From the NCBI RefSeq assembly GCF_024666615.1, contig NZ_CP088297.1, positions 2,356,001-2,420,000 of the forward strand: a stretch of DNA of 64,000 nucleotides, in the 5' to 3' direction. Within the stretch, counting starts at the first letter, position 1, and each line of letters begins with the position of its first letter. The stretch comes from Aquabacterium sp. J223. GTDB lineage: Bacteria > Pseudomonadota > Gammaproteobacteria > Burkholderiales > Burkholderiaceae_C. The notes under the pieces are model-generated. The model was not told the origin of the DNA. It worked only from the letters and a program-made list of their open reading frames with translations, and made no database searches. The position numbers and the translations under genes are program-made. This document shows, in pieces, positions 30,512 to 39,003 of this stretch.

Positions 30512-31456
30512 TCAGTTCGCGCGCGGGTCCGCGCGGCCCGGGCGGTACAGCGGCAGGCCGGGCTCGTCCAGGACGGCGCGCAGCACCGTGCCGGTGACCG
30601 ACTCGGTGCAGTACAGCGTCCGGCGGTCCGGGCCGCCGAACGCCACGTTGGTGAGCGACGAGCCCGCGCCGCTGCGCAGCACCAGCTCGGGCTCGGCACG
30701 GTGATTGAGCACCCACGCCACCCCGAGCCCGGGGTTGGCCACGACCAGGCGGCCCGAGCGGTCCACCGCCAGCCCGTCGGGTCCGCTCGGCCCGTACGAC
30801 GTGAAGAAGGCCCCCACCTTGGCGACGCTGCCGTCGTCCAGCAGCGGCACCCGCCACACCTGGTTGCCGCGGGTCACGGCCAGGTACAGCACGCGCTCGT
30901 CGGGCGACAGCGCGACGCCGTTCGGGCTGGGCACGTTGGCCAGCAGCAGGTCGAGCTGCCCATCCGGTCGCAGGCGGTACAGCCGGCCGGTGGGGTCGTG
31001 CAGCCCGGTCTGGCCCTGGTCGGTGAAGTACAGGTTGCCGCGGCTGTCGAAGACCAGGTCGTTCACGCCCTTGAAGCGCTCGCTGTTGCGGCGTTCCAGG
31101 AACCGCCGCACCGCACCGCTGCGCACGTCCACCGCCATCAGGCCATTGCGGTAGTCGGTGACCAGCAGCTCCCGCTCGTTCAGGAACGTGGCGCCGTTGG
31201 GTTCGCCGTCCCACTGCGCCACCTGGTCCCACTCACCCTGCGGGTCGATGCGGAAGATGCGCCCGAACGGGATGTCCGTGACGTACAGGTTGCCCGCCTC
31301 GTCGAACACCGGCCCTTCGAGGAAGGAGTCGGTGGGCTGCCCGCTGCGGTTGGCGTCGGCCCAGGCCGAGCGCACGCCGCGGCGGCGGAACCGCTCGGGC
31401 AGCCGCGTGAACACCTCGGTGTCACGCACCTGCGGGGGCTGCAGCAGCCACATCAT
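30512..31456 (-). CDS. SMP-30/gluconolactonase-like lactonase
   Basis: 314 residues, six-bladed beta-propeller of the SMP-30/LRE family: FLEGPVFDEAGNLYVTDIPFGRIFRI, FKGVNDLVFDSRGNLYFTDQG, NVPSPNGVALSPDERVLYLAVTRGN and GPDGLAVDRSGRLVVANPG. The metal site is made of the Glu in LEGP, the Asn in GVND and PNGV, and the Asp in PDGL, all present. These enzymes open sugar or other lactones. The ATG overlaps the stop of Bug 2 upstream (ATGA at 31453-31456), so expression is coupled. No signal peptide, so it should act in the cytoplasm. Confidence 0.87.
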   Translation of the reverse strand: MMWLLQPPQVRDTEVFTRLPERFRRRGVRSAWADANRSGQPTDSFLEGPVFDEAGNLYVTDIPFGRIFRIDPQGEWDQVAQWDGEPNGATFLNERELLVTDYRNGLMAVDVRSGAVRRFLERRNSERFKGVNDLVFDSRGNLYFTDQGQTGLHDPTGRLYRLRPDGQLDLLLANVPSPNGVALSPDERVLYLAVTRGNQVWRVPLLDDGSVAKVGAFFTSYGPSGPDGLAVDRSGRLVVANPGLGVAWVLNHRAEPELVLRSGAGSSLTNVAFGGPDRRTLYCTESVTGTVLRAVLDEPGLPLYRPGRADPRAN

Positions 31457-32418
31457 TGCCGCTCGAAGGCGGTGTGGGCCACCACCTTGCCCCAGGCGGC
31501 GGTGCGCTCGTGCAGGTCCTTCGCGAAGGTGGCCGCATCCCAGAACCCGGGCTCCGACGCGATCGACTCCGAGAACGCCTTCATGTCGGCCGAGGCCATG
31601 GCGGTGGCCAGTTCCTTCTGCAGCCGGTCGATCACGGCCTGCGGCGTGCCCTTGGGCGCCCACAGGCCGGTGAAGTTGATGAGGCCGAAGTTCTTCAGGC
31701 CGGCTTCGCCGAAGGTGGGCACGTCGGGCAGTGCGGCCAGCCGCCGGCCGCCGCTGACCGCCAGCAGGCGTGCCTTGCCGCCCTGCACGTTGCCCATGAC
31801 GCCGGGGGTCGACGCGACCTGGAAGTCGATCGTGCCGGACAGCATCGCCATGGTGGCCTCGCCGGCGCCCTTGTAGGGCACGTGCATGAAGTTGACGCCG
31901 GCGGCGATGCCCAGCGCCTCGCTCACGAAATGCGGCGTGGTGCCGGCGCCGCCGGTGCCGTAGGTCACCTTGTCGGGCTGGCCCTTGGCGGCGGCCAGCA
32001 GGTCGGCCAGCGTCCGGTGCCGGGAGTCCGCCCTGACCACCACGCCCATCGGCGCGAACACGTAGGCGCCCACCGGCAGCAGGTCCTTCTCGTGGTCGAA
32101 GGGCAGCTTCTTGAAGATGTGCGGCAGCAGCGCGTAGGTGGTGTCGTTCGCCGCCAGCGTGTAGCCGTCGGGCGGCGATTGCACCACTGAGGCCAGGCCG
32201 ATGGTGCCGGTGGCGCCGGCCTTGTTCTCCACGAAGAAGGTCTGGCCGGTCTGCTCCTGCAGCTTGGCGGCCATCTTCCGCGTGACGACGTCCACCGAGC
32301 CCCCGGGCGGGTAGGGCACGACGATCTTCACCGGCCTGGCCGGCCAGGCCTGCGCATGCGCGGCGGCCGAGGTCGCCAGCGCGAGGACGGCGGTGAGCAG
32401 AAGGCGGCGGGTCCGCAT
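31453..32418 (-). CDS. Bug/TctC periplasmic binding protein 2
   Basis: 321 residues. Signal peptide MRTRRLLLTAVLALATSAAA, then VKIVVPYPPGGSVDVVTRKM, FFVENKAGATGTIGLA, MHVPYKGAGEATMAMLSG and LLAVSGGRRLAALPDVPTFGEAG. It is clearly a paralogue of, not identical to, Bug 1 and Bug 3 in the same operon, so the three probably differ in ligand. Stop overlaps the SMP-30 start. Confidence 0.92.
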   Translation of the reverse strand: MRTRRLLLTAVLALATSAAAHAQAWPARPVKIVVPYPPGGSVDVVTRKMAAKLQEQTGQTFFVENKAGATGTIGLASVVQSPPDGYTLAANDTTYALLPHIFKKLPFDHEKDLLPVGAYVFAPMGVVVRADSRHRTLADLLAAAKGQPDKVTYGTGGAGTTPHFVSEALGIAAGVNFMHVPYKGAGEATMAMLSGTIDFQVASTPGVMGNVQGGKARLLAVSGGRRLAALPDVPTFGEAGLKNFGLINFTGLWAPKGTPQAVIDRLQKELATAMASADMKAFSESIASEPGFWDAATFAKDLHERTAAWGKVVAHTAFERQ

Positions 32419-32439
32419 GGCGTGTCTCCGGTCCGGGGG

Positions 32440-33363
32440 TCAGCCGTGCAGCACGGCCAGGGCATTGCGGGCGGCGCCGACGCCCATCTTCACGTAGGCG
32501 TCTGCCGTCACGCCCGCGACGTGCGGGCTGAGCGTGATGCGCGGTTCGCCGTGGAACGGGTGCGCCGGCGTCATCGGCTCCTCCGCGAAGCTGTCCAGGC
32601 CGGCGCCGGCGACCTGTCCGCTGCGGATGGCCGCCAGCAGCGCCGGCTCGTCGATCAGCCCGCCGCGCGCCGTGTTGACGACGATCACGCCGGGCTTGCA
32701 GGCCGCCAGCGTGGCCGCGCTCAGCAGGCCGGCGTTGTCGGCCGTGAGCGGGCAGTGCAGCGAGATCACGTCCGACTCGCGCCAGATGGCGTCCAGCTCC
32801 ACCCGCTGCACGAAAGGCGGCACGTCCTTCGCGTAGGGGTCGAACGCCAGCACGCGCATGCCCATGGCATCGGCCATGCGGGCGACCCTCAGGCCGATGG
32901 CGCCCAGGCCGACCAGGCCCACGGTGCGGCCTTCGAGCTCCATGCTCTTGTGCGTCGCCTTGTCCCAGTGCCCCGCGTGCATGCGCTCGTTGAGCACGGC
33001 CACCGACTTGGCACAGGCCAGCAGCAGGGCCATCGCATGCTCGGCCACGGCCGCGGCATTGGCGCCGGCGGCGGCCACCACCTGGATGCCGCGGGCGGCG
33101 GCGGCGGCCTTGTCGATGGTGTCGGTGCCGCTGCCGTGCTTGGAGATCACCCGCAGGCTGGGCGCAGCGTCCATCGCCGCCGCGCCCACCTTGCCGTAGC
33201 GCACGATGATGGCCACCGGGTCGTGCCGGCGGCACAGCGCCACGATGTCGTCGGGGCTGGGCGCCTTGCCGGCGAAGACGACCTCGTAGTCGTCCAGCAG
33301 CGCCAGCGCGGGCGCGGCGAGGTCGGCGCCGGTGATCAGCATGGCCGGCTTGCGGGGGCTCAC
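32440..33363 (-). CDS. D-2-hydroxyacid dehydrogenase (phosphoglycerate-dehydrogenase-like)
   Basis: 307 residues from a GTG start that overlaps the stop of the RraA-type gene (GTGA at 33360-33363); the internal ATG at 33342 would lose this coupling. NAD-binding TVGLVGLGAIGLRVARMAD, an Asp (VLAFDPY) that favours NAD, catalytic Arg in VVNTARGGLIDEPAL, Glu in DSFAEEPM and His in LSPHVAGVTADAYVK. It would interconvert a 2-hydroxy acid and a 2-oxo acid. In this operon it could supply the oxo acid for the aldolase or process its product. Confidence 0.88.
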   Translation of the reverse strand: MSPRKPAMLITGADLAAPALALLDDYEVVFAGKAPSPDDIVALCRRHDPVAIIVRYGKVGAAAMDAAPSLRVISKHGSGTDTIDKAAAAARGIQVVAAAGANAAAVAEHAMALLLACAKSVAVLNERMHAGHWDKATHKSMELEGRTVGLVGLGAIGLRVARMADAMGMRVLAFDPYAKDVPPFVQRVELDAIWRESDVISLHCPLTADNAGLLSAATLAACKPGVIVVNTARGGLIDEPALLAAIRSGQVAGAGLDSFAEEPMTPAHPFHGEPRITLSPHVAGVTADAYVKMGVGAARNALAVLHG

Positions 33364-34058
33364 AACGACTCCCCCTCGCCGATGACACCCGCGGTGCGCA
33401 GTGCGGCGTCCAGCCAGCCCGGGCGCAGGGCCTTGCGGCTCTTGATGTCGGCGATGCGCTTCGTCTCGGCGGCCAGCTTCTCGGCCGCCAGCGGCAGCAT
33501 GGCGGCGGCCTTGTCGCGCTCGATCACGGTCACGCCGTCGGCATCGCCCACCACCAGGTCGCCCGGGTGCACGGTGACGCCGCCGACCGAGACGGGGTGG
33601 TTGAGCCGGCCGGCCACGCTCTTCGTCGGGCCGTTGGGGTTGAGGCCCGCGGCGAACATCGGGAAGCCCAGCGCCCGGATGGCCTCGCTGTCGCGCACGG
33701 CGCCGTCCATCACCACCGCCGCCACGCCCAGCGCCACCGCCTGCTGGCTCATGATCTCGCCCATCAGCGCGCTGGTGAGGTCGCCCTTGCCGTCGATCAC
33801 GAGCACGTCGCCCGGCTTCGCCAGGGCCAGCGCGGCATGGATCATCAGGTTGTCGCCGGGGCGCACTTCCACCGTCAGCGCCGGGCCCGCGAACCGCATC
33901 GACGGCGAGAGCGGCGCGATGCGGCCGTGCAGCGCGCCGCGGCGGCCGGCCACGTCGGCCAGGATGGAGGAAGGGAACTGCGCGGCCTGTTCGACGACGC
34001 CGGGCGAGACGCGTTCGACCTCGCGGATCACATCGGGCAATGCAGCGGCTCGACTCAT
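33360..34058 (-). CDS. RraA-like / 4-hydroxy-4-methyl-2-oxoglutarate (CHA) aldolase-type protein
   Basis: 232 residues of the RraA/LigK/HMG-aldolase superfamily. The diagnostic block GEIMSQQAVALGVAAVVMDGAVRD at about residues 95-120 has the G...R-D arrangement that binds the metal and pyruvate in class II pyruvate aldolases (given here for 20-residue parts: GEIMSQQAVALG and VVMDGAVRDSEA). Also MIHAALALAKPGDVLVIDG and GDLVVGDADGVTVI. Members cleave 4-carboxy-4-hydroxy-2-oxoadipate to pyruvate and oxaloacetate; the rest are RNase E regulators. The catabolic operon favours the aldolase role. Confidence 0.85.
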   Translation of the reverse strand: MSRAAALPDVIREVERVSPGVVEQAAQFPSSILADVAGRRGALHGRIAPLSPSMRFAGPALTVEVRPGDNLMIHAALALAKPGDVLVIDGKGDLTSALMGEIMSQQAVALGVAAVVMDGAVRDSEAIRALGFPMFAAGLNPNGPTKSVAGRLNHPVSVGGVTVHPGDLVVGDADGVTVIERDKAAAMLPLAAEKLAAETKRIADIKSRKALRPGWLDAALRTAGVIGEGESL

Positions 34059-34115
34059 GAGAATCTCCTGGTGAAACTGGGTGGGAGGCCGGGCACTGCC
34101 CGGCCGGGGCTGGTG

Positions 34116-35084
34116 TCAGTCCAGCTTGGTGCCGGAGTCCTTGACGACCTTGCCCCAGCGGGGGATGTCGCTGCGGATCAGCGCCGCGAACTCCTCGGGC
34201 GTGCCGCCGGCGGTGTCGGCCCCTTCGTCGCCGAGGCGCTTGCTGAGCTCGGCCTGCCTGAGGGCCTTGTTGAATTCGGCGTTGACCTTCGCGATCACGT
34301 CCTTCGGGGTGCCGGCCGGCGCGAGCAGGCCGAACCAGGTGACGGCGTCGAAGCCCTTGTAGCCGGACTCGTTGATGGTGGGCACGTCGGGCAGGTCGTC
34401 GACGCGGCGGGCCGACGTCACGGCCAGCGCCCGCAGCTTGCCCTGCTTGATCTGGCCGAGCAGCGTCGGCACCGAGGACATGTACAGGTCCACCGTCCCG
34501 CTGACGACGTCCGTCATGGCCTGCGACGCGCCCTTGTACGGGACGTGCTGCGTCTTCACGCCGGCAGCCTTCTGGAACATCTCGCTGGTCAGGTGCGCGA
34601 CGGTGCCGTTGCCGGGCGACGCGAAGTTCACCTGGCCGGGCTTGGCCTTGGCCGCCTGCACCGCGTCGGCCAGCGTCTTGTAGGGCGTGTTGACGCCGGT
34701 GACCAGCACCAGCGGCGCGTTGGCGAGCAGCACGATCGGCGCCAGGTCCTTCTGCGGGTCGTACGGCAGCTTCGCGTAGAGCGTGGGGTTGATGGCCAGG
34801 TTGCTGGTCTGGCCCAGCACCAGGGTGTAGCCGTCGGCGGCCGACTTCGCCGCCGCGTCCACGCCGAGGTTGCCGCCGGCGCCGGGCCGGTTGTCGATGA
34901 CGAAGGTCCAGCCGGTCGCCTTGGCCACGTGCTGGCTGGTCTCGCGGGCGATGATGTCCGTGCCGCCGCCAGGCGGGAACGGCACCACGATGCGGATCGG
35001 CTTGGTCGGCCAGGCCTGGGCCGAGGCGCTGCCGGCGAGGGCGGCGAAGGCCAGCATGGCGGTGGTGCGTTGAAGGAAGGGCAT
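34116..35084 (-). CDS. Bug/TctC periplasmic binding protein 3
   Basis: 322 residues. Signal MPFLQRTTAMLAFAALAGSA cut after SAQA, then IRIVVPFPPGGGTDIIARET, FVIDNRPGAGGNLGVDAAAK, QHVPYKGASQAMTDVVSG and LRALAVTSARRVDDLPDVPTINESG. First gene of the minus-strand operon that runs to the porin, and divergent from a LysR regulator 111 bases away. This is the classic regulator-receptor divergent pair of Bug loci. Confidence 0.93.
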   Translation of the reverse strand: MPFLQRTTAMLAFAALAGSASAQAWPTKPIRIVVPFPPGGGTDIIARETSQHVAKATGWTFVIDNRPGAGGNLGVDAAAKSAADGYTLVLGQTSNLAINPTLYAKLPYDPQKDLAPIVLLANAPLVLVTGVNTPYKTLADAVQAAKAKPGQVNFASPGNGTVAHLTSEMFQKAAGVKTQHVPYKGASQAMTDVVSGTVDLYMSSVPTLLGQIKQGKLRALAVTSARRVDDLPDVPTINESGYKGFDAVTWFGLLAPAGTPKDVIAKVNAEFNKALRQAELSKRLGDEGADTAGGTPEEFAALIRSDIPRWGKVVKDSGTKLD

Positions 35085-35195
35085 GTCGTCGTCTCCGTGA
35101 AGGCCCGGTGCTCCGGATCTGGGCGCCAGTATTGGGAGGGTGCGTCGTACAGTCCAATCGATACTTTCTTCGGATCCATCGACGGAGCTTTCGCA

Positions 35196-36095
35196 ATGGA
35201 CCTGCGAGACCTGCGCTACTTCGAGACCATCGCCGAGCTGGAGCACCTGGGCCGCGCCTCGGCCCGGCTGCATCGCACCCAGCCGGCGTTGACCAGCAGC
35301 GTGCGGCGGCTGGAGGCCGCGTGCGGCGCGGCGCTGTTCGAGAAGGCCGGCCGCGGCATCCGCCTGACGGAAGCGGGCCGGGTGCTGCTGAAGTGGGCGC
35401 AGCGCATGCGCTTCGACGTGGAGGACGCCAGGCGCGAACTGCAGTCCATCGGCGCCGGGCTCACCGGCCATGTGCGGCTCGGCATCGTCCCGACGGCCGC
35501 GCAGTTCCTGCTGCCCGGCGTGGCCCGGCAGCTGCTGCGCGAAGCGCCTGGCGTCACGCTGCGCACGGTGGTGGGCCTGATCGACACGCTGCAGCCCTTG
35601 CTGCGCGCGGGCGAACTCGACCTCATGGTGGGCACCGAAAGCGCCGCCGAGCCCGGCTGGGTGTCGAAGACGCTGTCGGAGGACGTGATCGTGGTGGCCG
35701 CCAGCGAGCGGCACCCGGTCTTCGGCACGCGGGCGACGCTGAAGGACCTGAGCGCGCACGCCTGGGCGCTGCAGCCGCCCGGGGCCCCGACGCGCGACTG
35801 GCTCGATCACACCTTCGACCGCCACGGCCTGCCGAGGCCCCGGGTTCAGGTCGAGACGACGATGCTGCTGATGCTGCCCGGGCTCATCGTGCAGACGGAA
35901 CTCCTGAGCTTCATCTCCCGGCAGCACCTGCAGGGCAAGGCCCACATCCCGGGGCTGAAGGAGGTGCCGGTCAAGGCCGCGGCGATGCGCCGGCGGCTGG
36001 TGGTGACCCATCGCGCCAACAGCTTCCTGTCGCCCGCGGCGCGCCGGCTGCTGGTGCTGTTCGAGGCGTCGGCCGGGCGGAAGGCCGATGGGTGA
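35196..36095 (+). CDS. LysR-family regulator of the divergent Bug operon
   Basis: 299 residues. N-terminal winged helix-turn-helix MDLRDLRYFETIAELEHLGR and RLHRTQPALTSSVRRLEAACG, then the LysR substrate-binding domain (GHVRLGIVPTAAQFLLPGVARQLLREAPG onwards). It starts 111 bases from Bug 3 on the opposite strand, so it most likely controls that operon in response to its substrate. CGAT (35157-35160) and ATCG (35176-35179) flank a 15-bp spacer in this gap and could be part of its site. Confidence 0.9.
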   Translation: MDLRDLRYFETIAELEHLGRASARLHRTQPALTSSVRRLEAACGAALFEKAGRGIRLTEAGRVLLKWAQRMRFDVEDARRELQSIGAGLTGHVRLGIVPTAAQFLLPGVARQLLREAPGVTLRTVVGLIDTLQPLLRAGELDLMVGTESAAEPGWVSKTLSEDVIVVAASERHPVFGTRATLKDLSAHAWALQPPGAPTRDWLDHTFDRHGLPRPRVQVETTMLLMLPGLIVQTELLSFISRQHLQGKAHIPGLKEVPVKAAAMRRRLVVTHRANSFLSPAARRLLVLFEASAGRKADG

Positions 36096-36287
36096 CGACG
36101 CCGCGGGCGGTGCAGCCCCGCGGCTCCATGACCGTGGACGGCGGCCGAACCGCCCTCTGCGCTGCCGCCCGCCGATGCGTGCCGATTGCTGAGCGTTCGC
36201 TTAGGAGCCGTCCAGTATTTCGCGCTTGTTGCGGTGGGGGCCGTCGAATCCAATGCTGGCGTGGCAGTGGACGTCGGAGACACAGGC

Positions 36288-37967
36288 ATGGGAGCAGGCG
36301 CGAAGCAGCTGCGCACGCAGGTCGTCATCGTCGGCGCGGGGCCGGTCGGGCTGTTGCTGGCGACGGATTTGGCCAAGCGAGGGATCCGGACCGTCGTCAT
36401 GGAGCTGCGCGGCTTCATGGAACCGCCCAGCGTCAAATGCAACCACGTCTCCGCGCGCACCATGGAGCAGCTCCGCCGCTTGGGGCTGGCTGAGACGGTT
36501 CGGTCCACCGGGTTGCCGACGGACCACTCCAACGACATCGCGTTCCGCCTGACCACGACGGGTGTTGAACTGTCGCGGGTCCACATTCCGGGCCGCGCAG
36601 ACCGGTACACCGACACCACGGGCCCGGATGGCTGGTGGCCCACGCCGGAGCCGCCGCACCGCATCAACCAGCGGTTCCTGGAGCCGCTGCTGGCCCGGCA
36701 CGCGGCGAGCCTGCCTGAAGTCACCCTGATCAACGCCTGCGAGTTCACAGGCTTCACGGAGAACTCGCAGGGCATCGTGGCGCAGGCACACCTTCTCGGG
36801 AGCGGGCAGGCGCTGGAGATCTCCGGCAGCTACATCGTGGGGTGCGACGGTGCACGCTCGACCCTGCGCAGGGCCATCGGGGCGGTGCTGGAAGGGACCG
36901 CCGTCATACAACATGTCCAGTCGACCTTGATCAAGGCGCCGGCGTTGCTGGGGCGGCTGGGCGAGCGGCCCGCGTGGGCCTACTACTCGCTCAACTCGCG
37001 CCGATGCGGCACGGTCTTCGCGATCGATGGGACGCAGGAGTGGCTGGTCCACAACCACCTCGACGTCGAGGAGGCGGAAGCCGGGAACGTCGATCGGCAT
37101 GCCTCCATCCGCGCCATCCTCGGGGTCGACGAGGACTTCCAGTACGAGGTGCTGAGCCACGAGGACTGGATCGCTCGCCGCCTGGTGGCCGACAGGTTCC
37201 GCAACGGTCGGGCGTTCATCTGCGGCGACGCCGCGCACCTCTGGATTCCGCAGGCCGGCTATGGCATGAATGCCGGCATCGCCGATTGCCTGGACCTGTC
37301 GTGGATGCTCGCTGCGACCCTCCAAGGGTGGGCATCGCCGGACCTGCTGGACGCCTACGAGGCTGAGCGCCTGCCCATCACGAACCAGGCGTCGCATTTC
37401 GCGATGAACCACGGGCTGCAGAAGATCAAGATGCGCCACTCGCTGCCGCCCGCGTTGGAGGAAGACTCTCCGGCCGGCGCGTTGGCGCGGGCGGAGGTCG
37501 GCAGCCGGGTGTACGACCTGAATGTGCGGCAGTTCTGCTGTGCCGGCCTGAACTTCGGCTACTACTACGACGCTTCTCCCGTCATCGTGTACGACGGCGA
37601 GGCGCCGCCCCCCTACGGAATGGACACCTTCACCCCGTCCATCGTGCCGGGGTGCCGGATGCCGCACTTCTGGCTGCCCGACGGTCGGTCCGTGTATGAC
37701 GCGCTCGGCGACGGCTACACCCTGGTCCAGCTGGACCGCCGGGCCGATGCGGCCGCCGCGGCGCTGCTGCAGGAGGCCGAGCGGCAGGGGATGCCCATGA
37801 CGCGGCTCCACATCGGTCGCGACGGCGTGCCGGACGTCTACACGTCGGACCTGCTCATCTGCAGGCCCGACCAGCATGTGGCCTGGCGATCCGGCCCGGC
37901 CCGGCTCGACGCAGCGAAGGTCGTGGCCACGCTGAGGGGCGATGCGGCCGGTCCACCCCCAGGCTGA
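36288..37967 (+). CDS. FAD-dependent aromatic hydroxylase (PheA/TfdB/MhpA type)
   Basis: 559 residues from ATG 36288, with GGAG about 8 bases upstream. PHBH-fold flavin hydroxylase: VVIVGAGPVGLLLATDLAKRG (FAD binding), GCDGARSTLRRAIG (DG motif), and FICGDAAHLWIPQAGYGMN (GD motif). The length allows the C-terminal thioredoxin-like domain of phenol and 3-(3-hydroxyphenyl)propionate hydroxylases. It would hydroxylate a phenolic or similar ring with NAD(P)H and oxygen. Codons in this gene are visibly less GC-biased than in neighbours (many A/T third bases), which suggests later acquisition. Followed by Bug 4 and a LysR gene. Confidence 0.87.
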   Translation: MGAGAKQLRTQVVIVGAGPVGLLLATDLAKRGIRTVVMELRGFMEPPSVKCNHVSARTMEQLRRLGLAETVRSTGLPTDHSNDIAFRLTTTGVELSRVHIPGRADRYTDTTGPDGWWPTPEPPHRINQRFLEPLLARHAASLPEVTLINACEFTGFTENSQGIVAQAHLLGSGQALEISGSYIVGCDGARSTLRRAIGAVLEGTAVIQHVQSTLIKAPALLGRLGERPAWAYYSLNSRRCGTVFAIDGTQEWLVHNHLDVEEAEAGNVDRHASIRAILGVDEDFQYEVLSHEDWIARRLVADRFRNGRAFICGDAAHLWIPQAGYGMNAGIADCLDLSWMLAATLQGWASPDLLDAYEAERLPITNQASHFAMNHGLQKIKMRHSLPPALEEDSPAGALARAEVGSRVYDLNVRQFCCAGLNFGYYYDASPVIVYDGEAPPPYGMDTFTPSIVPGCRMPHFWLPDGRSVYDALGDGYTLVQLDRRADAAAAALLQEAERQGMPMTRLHIGRDGVPDVYTSDLLICRPDQHVAWRSGPARLDAAKVVATLRGDAAGPPPG

Positions 37968-38025
37968 GGGCGGCCTGCCTGCGGCCGCCGAGCCGCTCGA
38001 ACATCATTCACAAGGAGACGATGAA

Positions 38026-38979
38026 GTGAAACGCAGACACTGGTTCGTCGGCACCGCCGCCATGGGACTGGCCTGGTCCGGCACGAGCCGGTCCCAGGGC
38101 AAGCCGCTGAGGATCGTCGTCCCGTACCCGCCGGGCGGCAGCGCCGACCTCCTGGCGCGCCTGATCGCCAAGCCGCTGGGCGACGTGCTGGGCGTCTCGA
38201 CCGTCGTCGACAACAGGCCGGGAGCCAACGGCGCCATCGGCGCGCGGGACGCCGCCCAGAGTCCGCCGGACGGCAGCACGCTGGTGATCGTCACGGACGG
38301 CATGTACTCGATCCTTCCGCACATGCTGCCGCCAGGCGGCAAGGACCACATCAGGGACCTGGCGCCGGTGACGCACCTGATGGAAACGCCGCTGATCATT
38401 GCCGTGCGGCCCGACCTCGGCGTGGCGGACCTGCCCGAGCTGGTCAGGCTGGCCAAGGCGCGTCCAGAGCAGCTGACGTTCGCCGCCAACAACACCTCGA
38501 GCACTCACTTCATCGCCTTCGAGACGCTGAAGAAGCAGGCCGGCATTCGCGTCCGCCACATTCCCTACAGTGGCTCCGGTCCTGCGCTGTTGGCACTGCT
38601 CGGCGGGCAGGTGGACATCATGGTCGGCACGGCGCAGATGAAGCCGCAGGCCGACGGCAAGGTCGTCTACATCGCGGTCACCTCCAGGCGGCGCTATCCG
38701 CTGCTGCCCCAGGTGCCGACGGTCGGGGAAACCTATCCCGGCTTCGACCAGCCCGCCGCGCTGGGGCTCATGACGGCCAGAGGCACGCCCCCGGAGGTGA
38801 TCGCGCGGCTCGGGTCCGCAATCAACAAGGTGCTTCACGACCCGGCCAACGCCAGATCGCTCATGGAGACCGGCGCAGGCGTGGTGACCGGCGGCGAGGC
38901 CGCCGAGTTCGGCGCCCTGATCGAACGGCAGCGCGCCGCGCGCGCCGACCTCATCAAGGAACTGAACATCAAGGCGTAG
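38026..38979 (+). CDS. Bug/TctC periplasmic binding protein 4
   Basis: 317 residues. The GTG at 38026 is eight bases after AAGGAG, a good spacing. An ATG at 38021 is too close to it, out of frame, and reaches a stop after two codons; one extra A would instead fuse that ATG to the frame (MKVKRRHW). Receptor motifs: LRIVVPYPPGGSADLLARLI, VVDNRPGANGAIGARDAA, RHIPYSGSGPALLALLGG and QVPTVGETYPGFDQPAALG. Lies between the flavin hydroxylase and a LysR regulator on the same strand. Confidence 0.9.
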   Translation: MKRRHWFVGTAAMGLAWSGTSRSQGKPLRIVVPYPPGGSADLLARLIAKPLGDVLGVSTVVDNRPGANGAIGARDAAQSPPDGSTLVIVTDGMYSILPHMLPPGGKDHIRDLAPVTHLMETPLIIAVRPDLGVADLPELVRLAKARPEQLTFAANNTSSTHFIAFETLKKQAGIRVRHIPYSGSGPALLALLGGQVDIMVGTAQMKPQADGKVVYIAVTSRRRYPLLPQVPTVGETYPGFDQPAALGLMTARGTPPEVIARLGSAINKVLHDPANARSLMETGAGVVTGGEAAEFGALIERQRAARADLIKELNIKA

Positions 38980-39003
38980 CGGCACGAGTTCTATGATGGA
39001 ACC

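Noticed and set aside
30512-33388. A 958-codon minus-strand frame that would fuse several genes of the Bug operon
   Set aside because: Its first part is out-of-frame reading of the dehydrogenase and Bug 2 genes; only the SMP-30 part is real, starting at 31456.
38021-38029. ATG with two codons then stop directly before Bug 4 as a regulatory upstream peptide
   Set aside because: It is too close to the ribosome-binding site and has only two sense codons; the GTG start or a one-base error explains it better.
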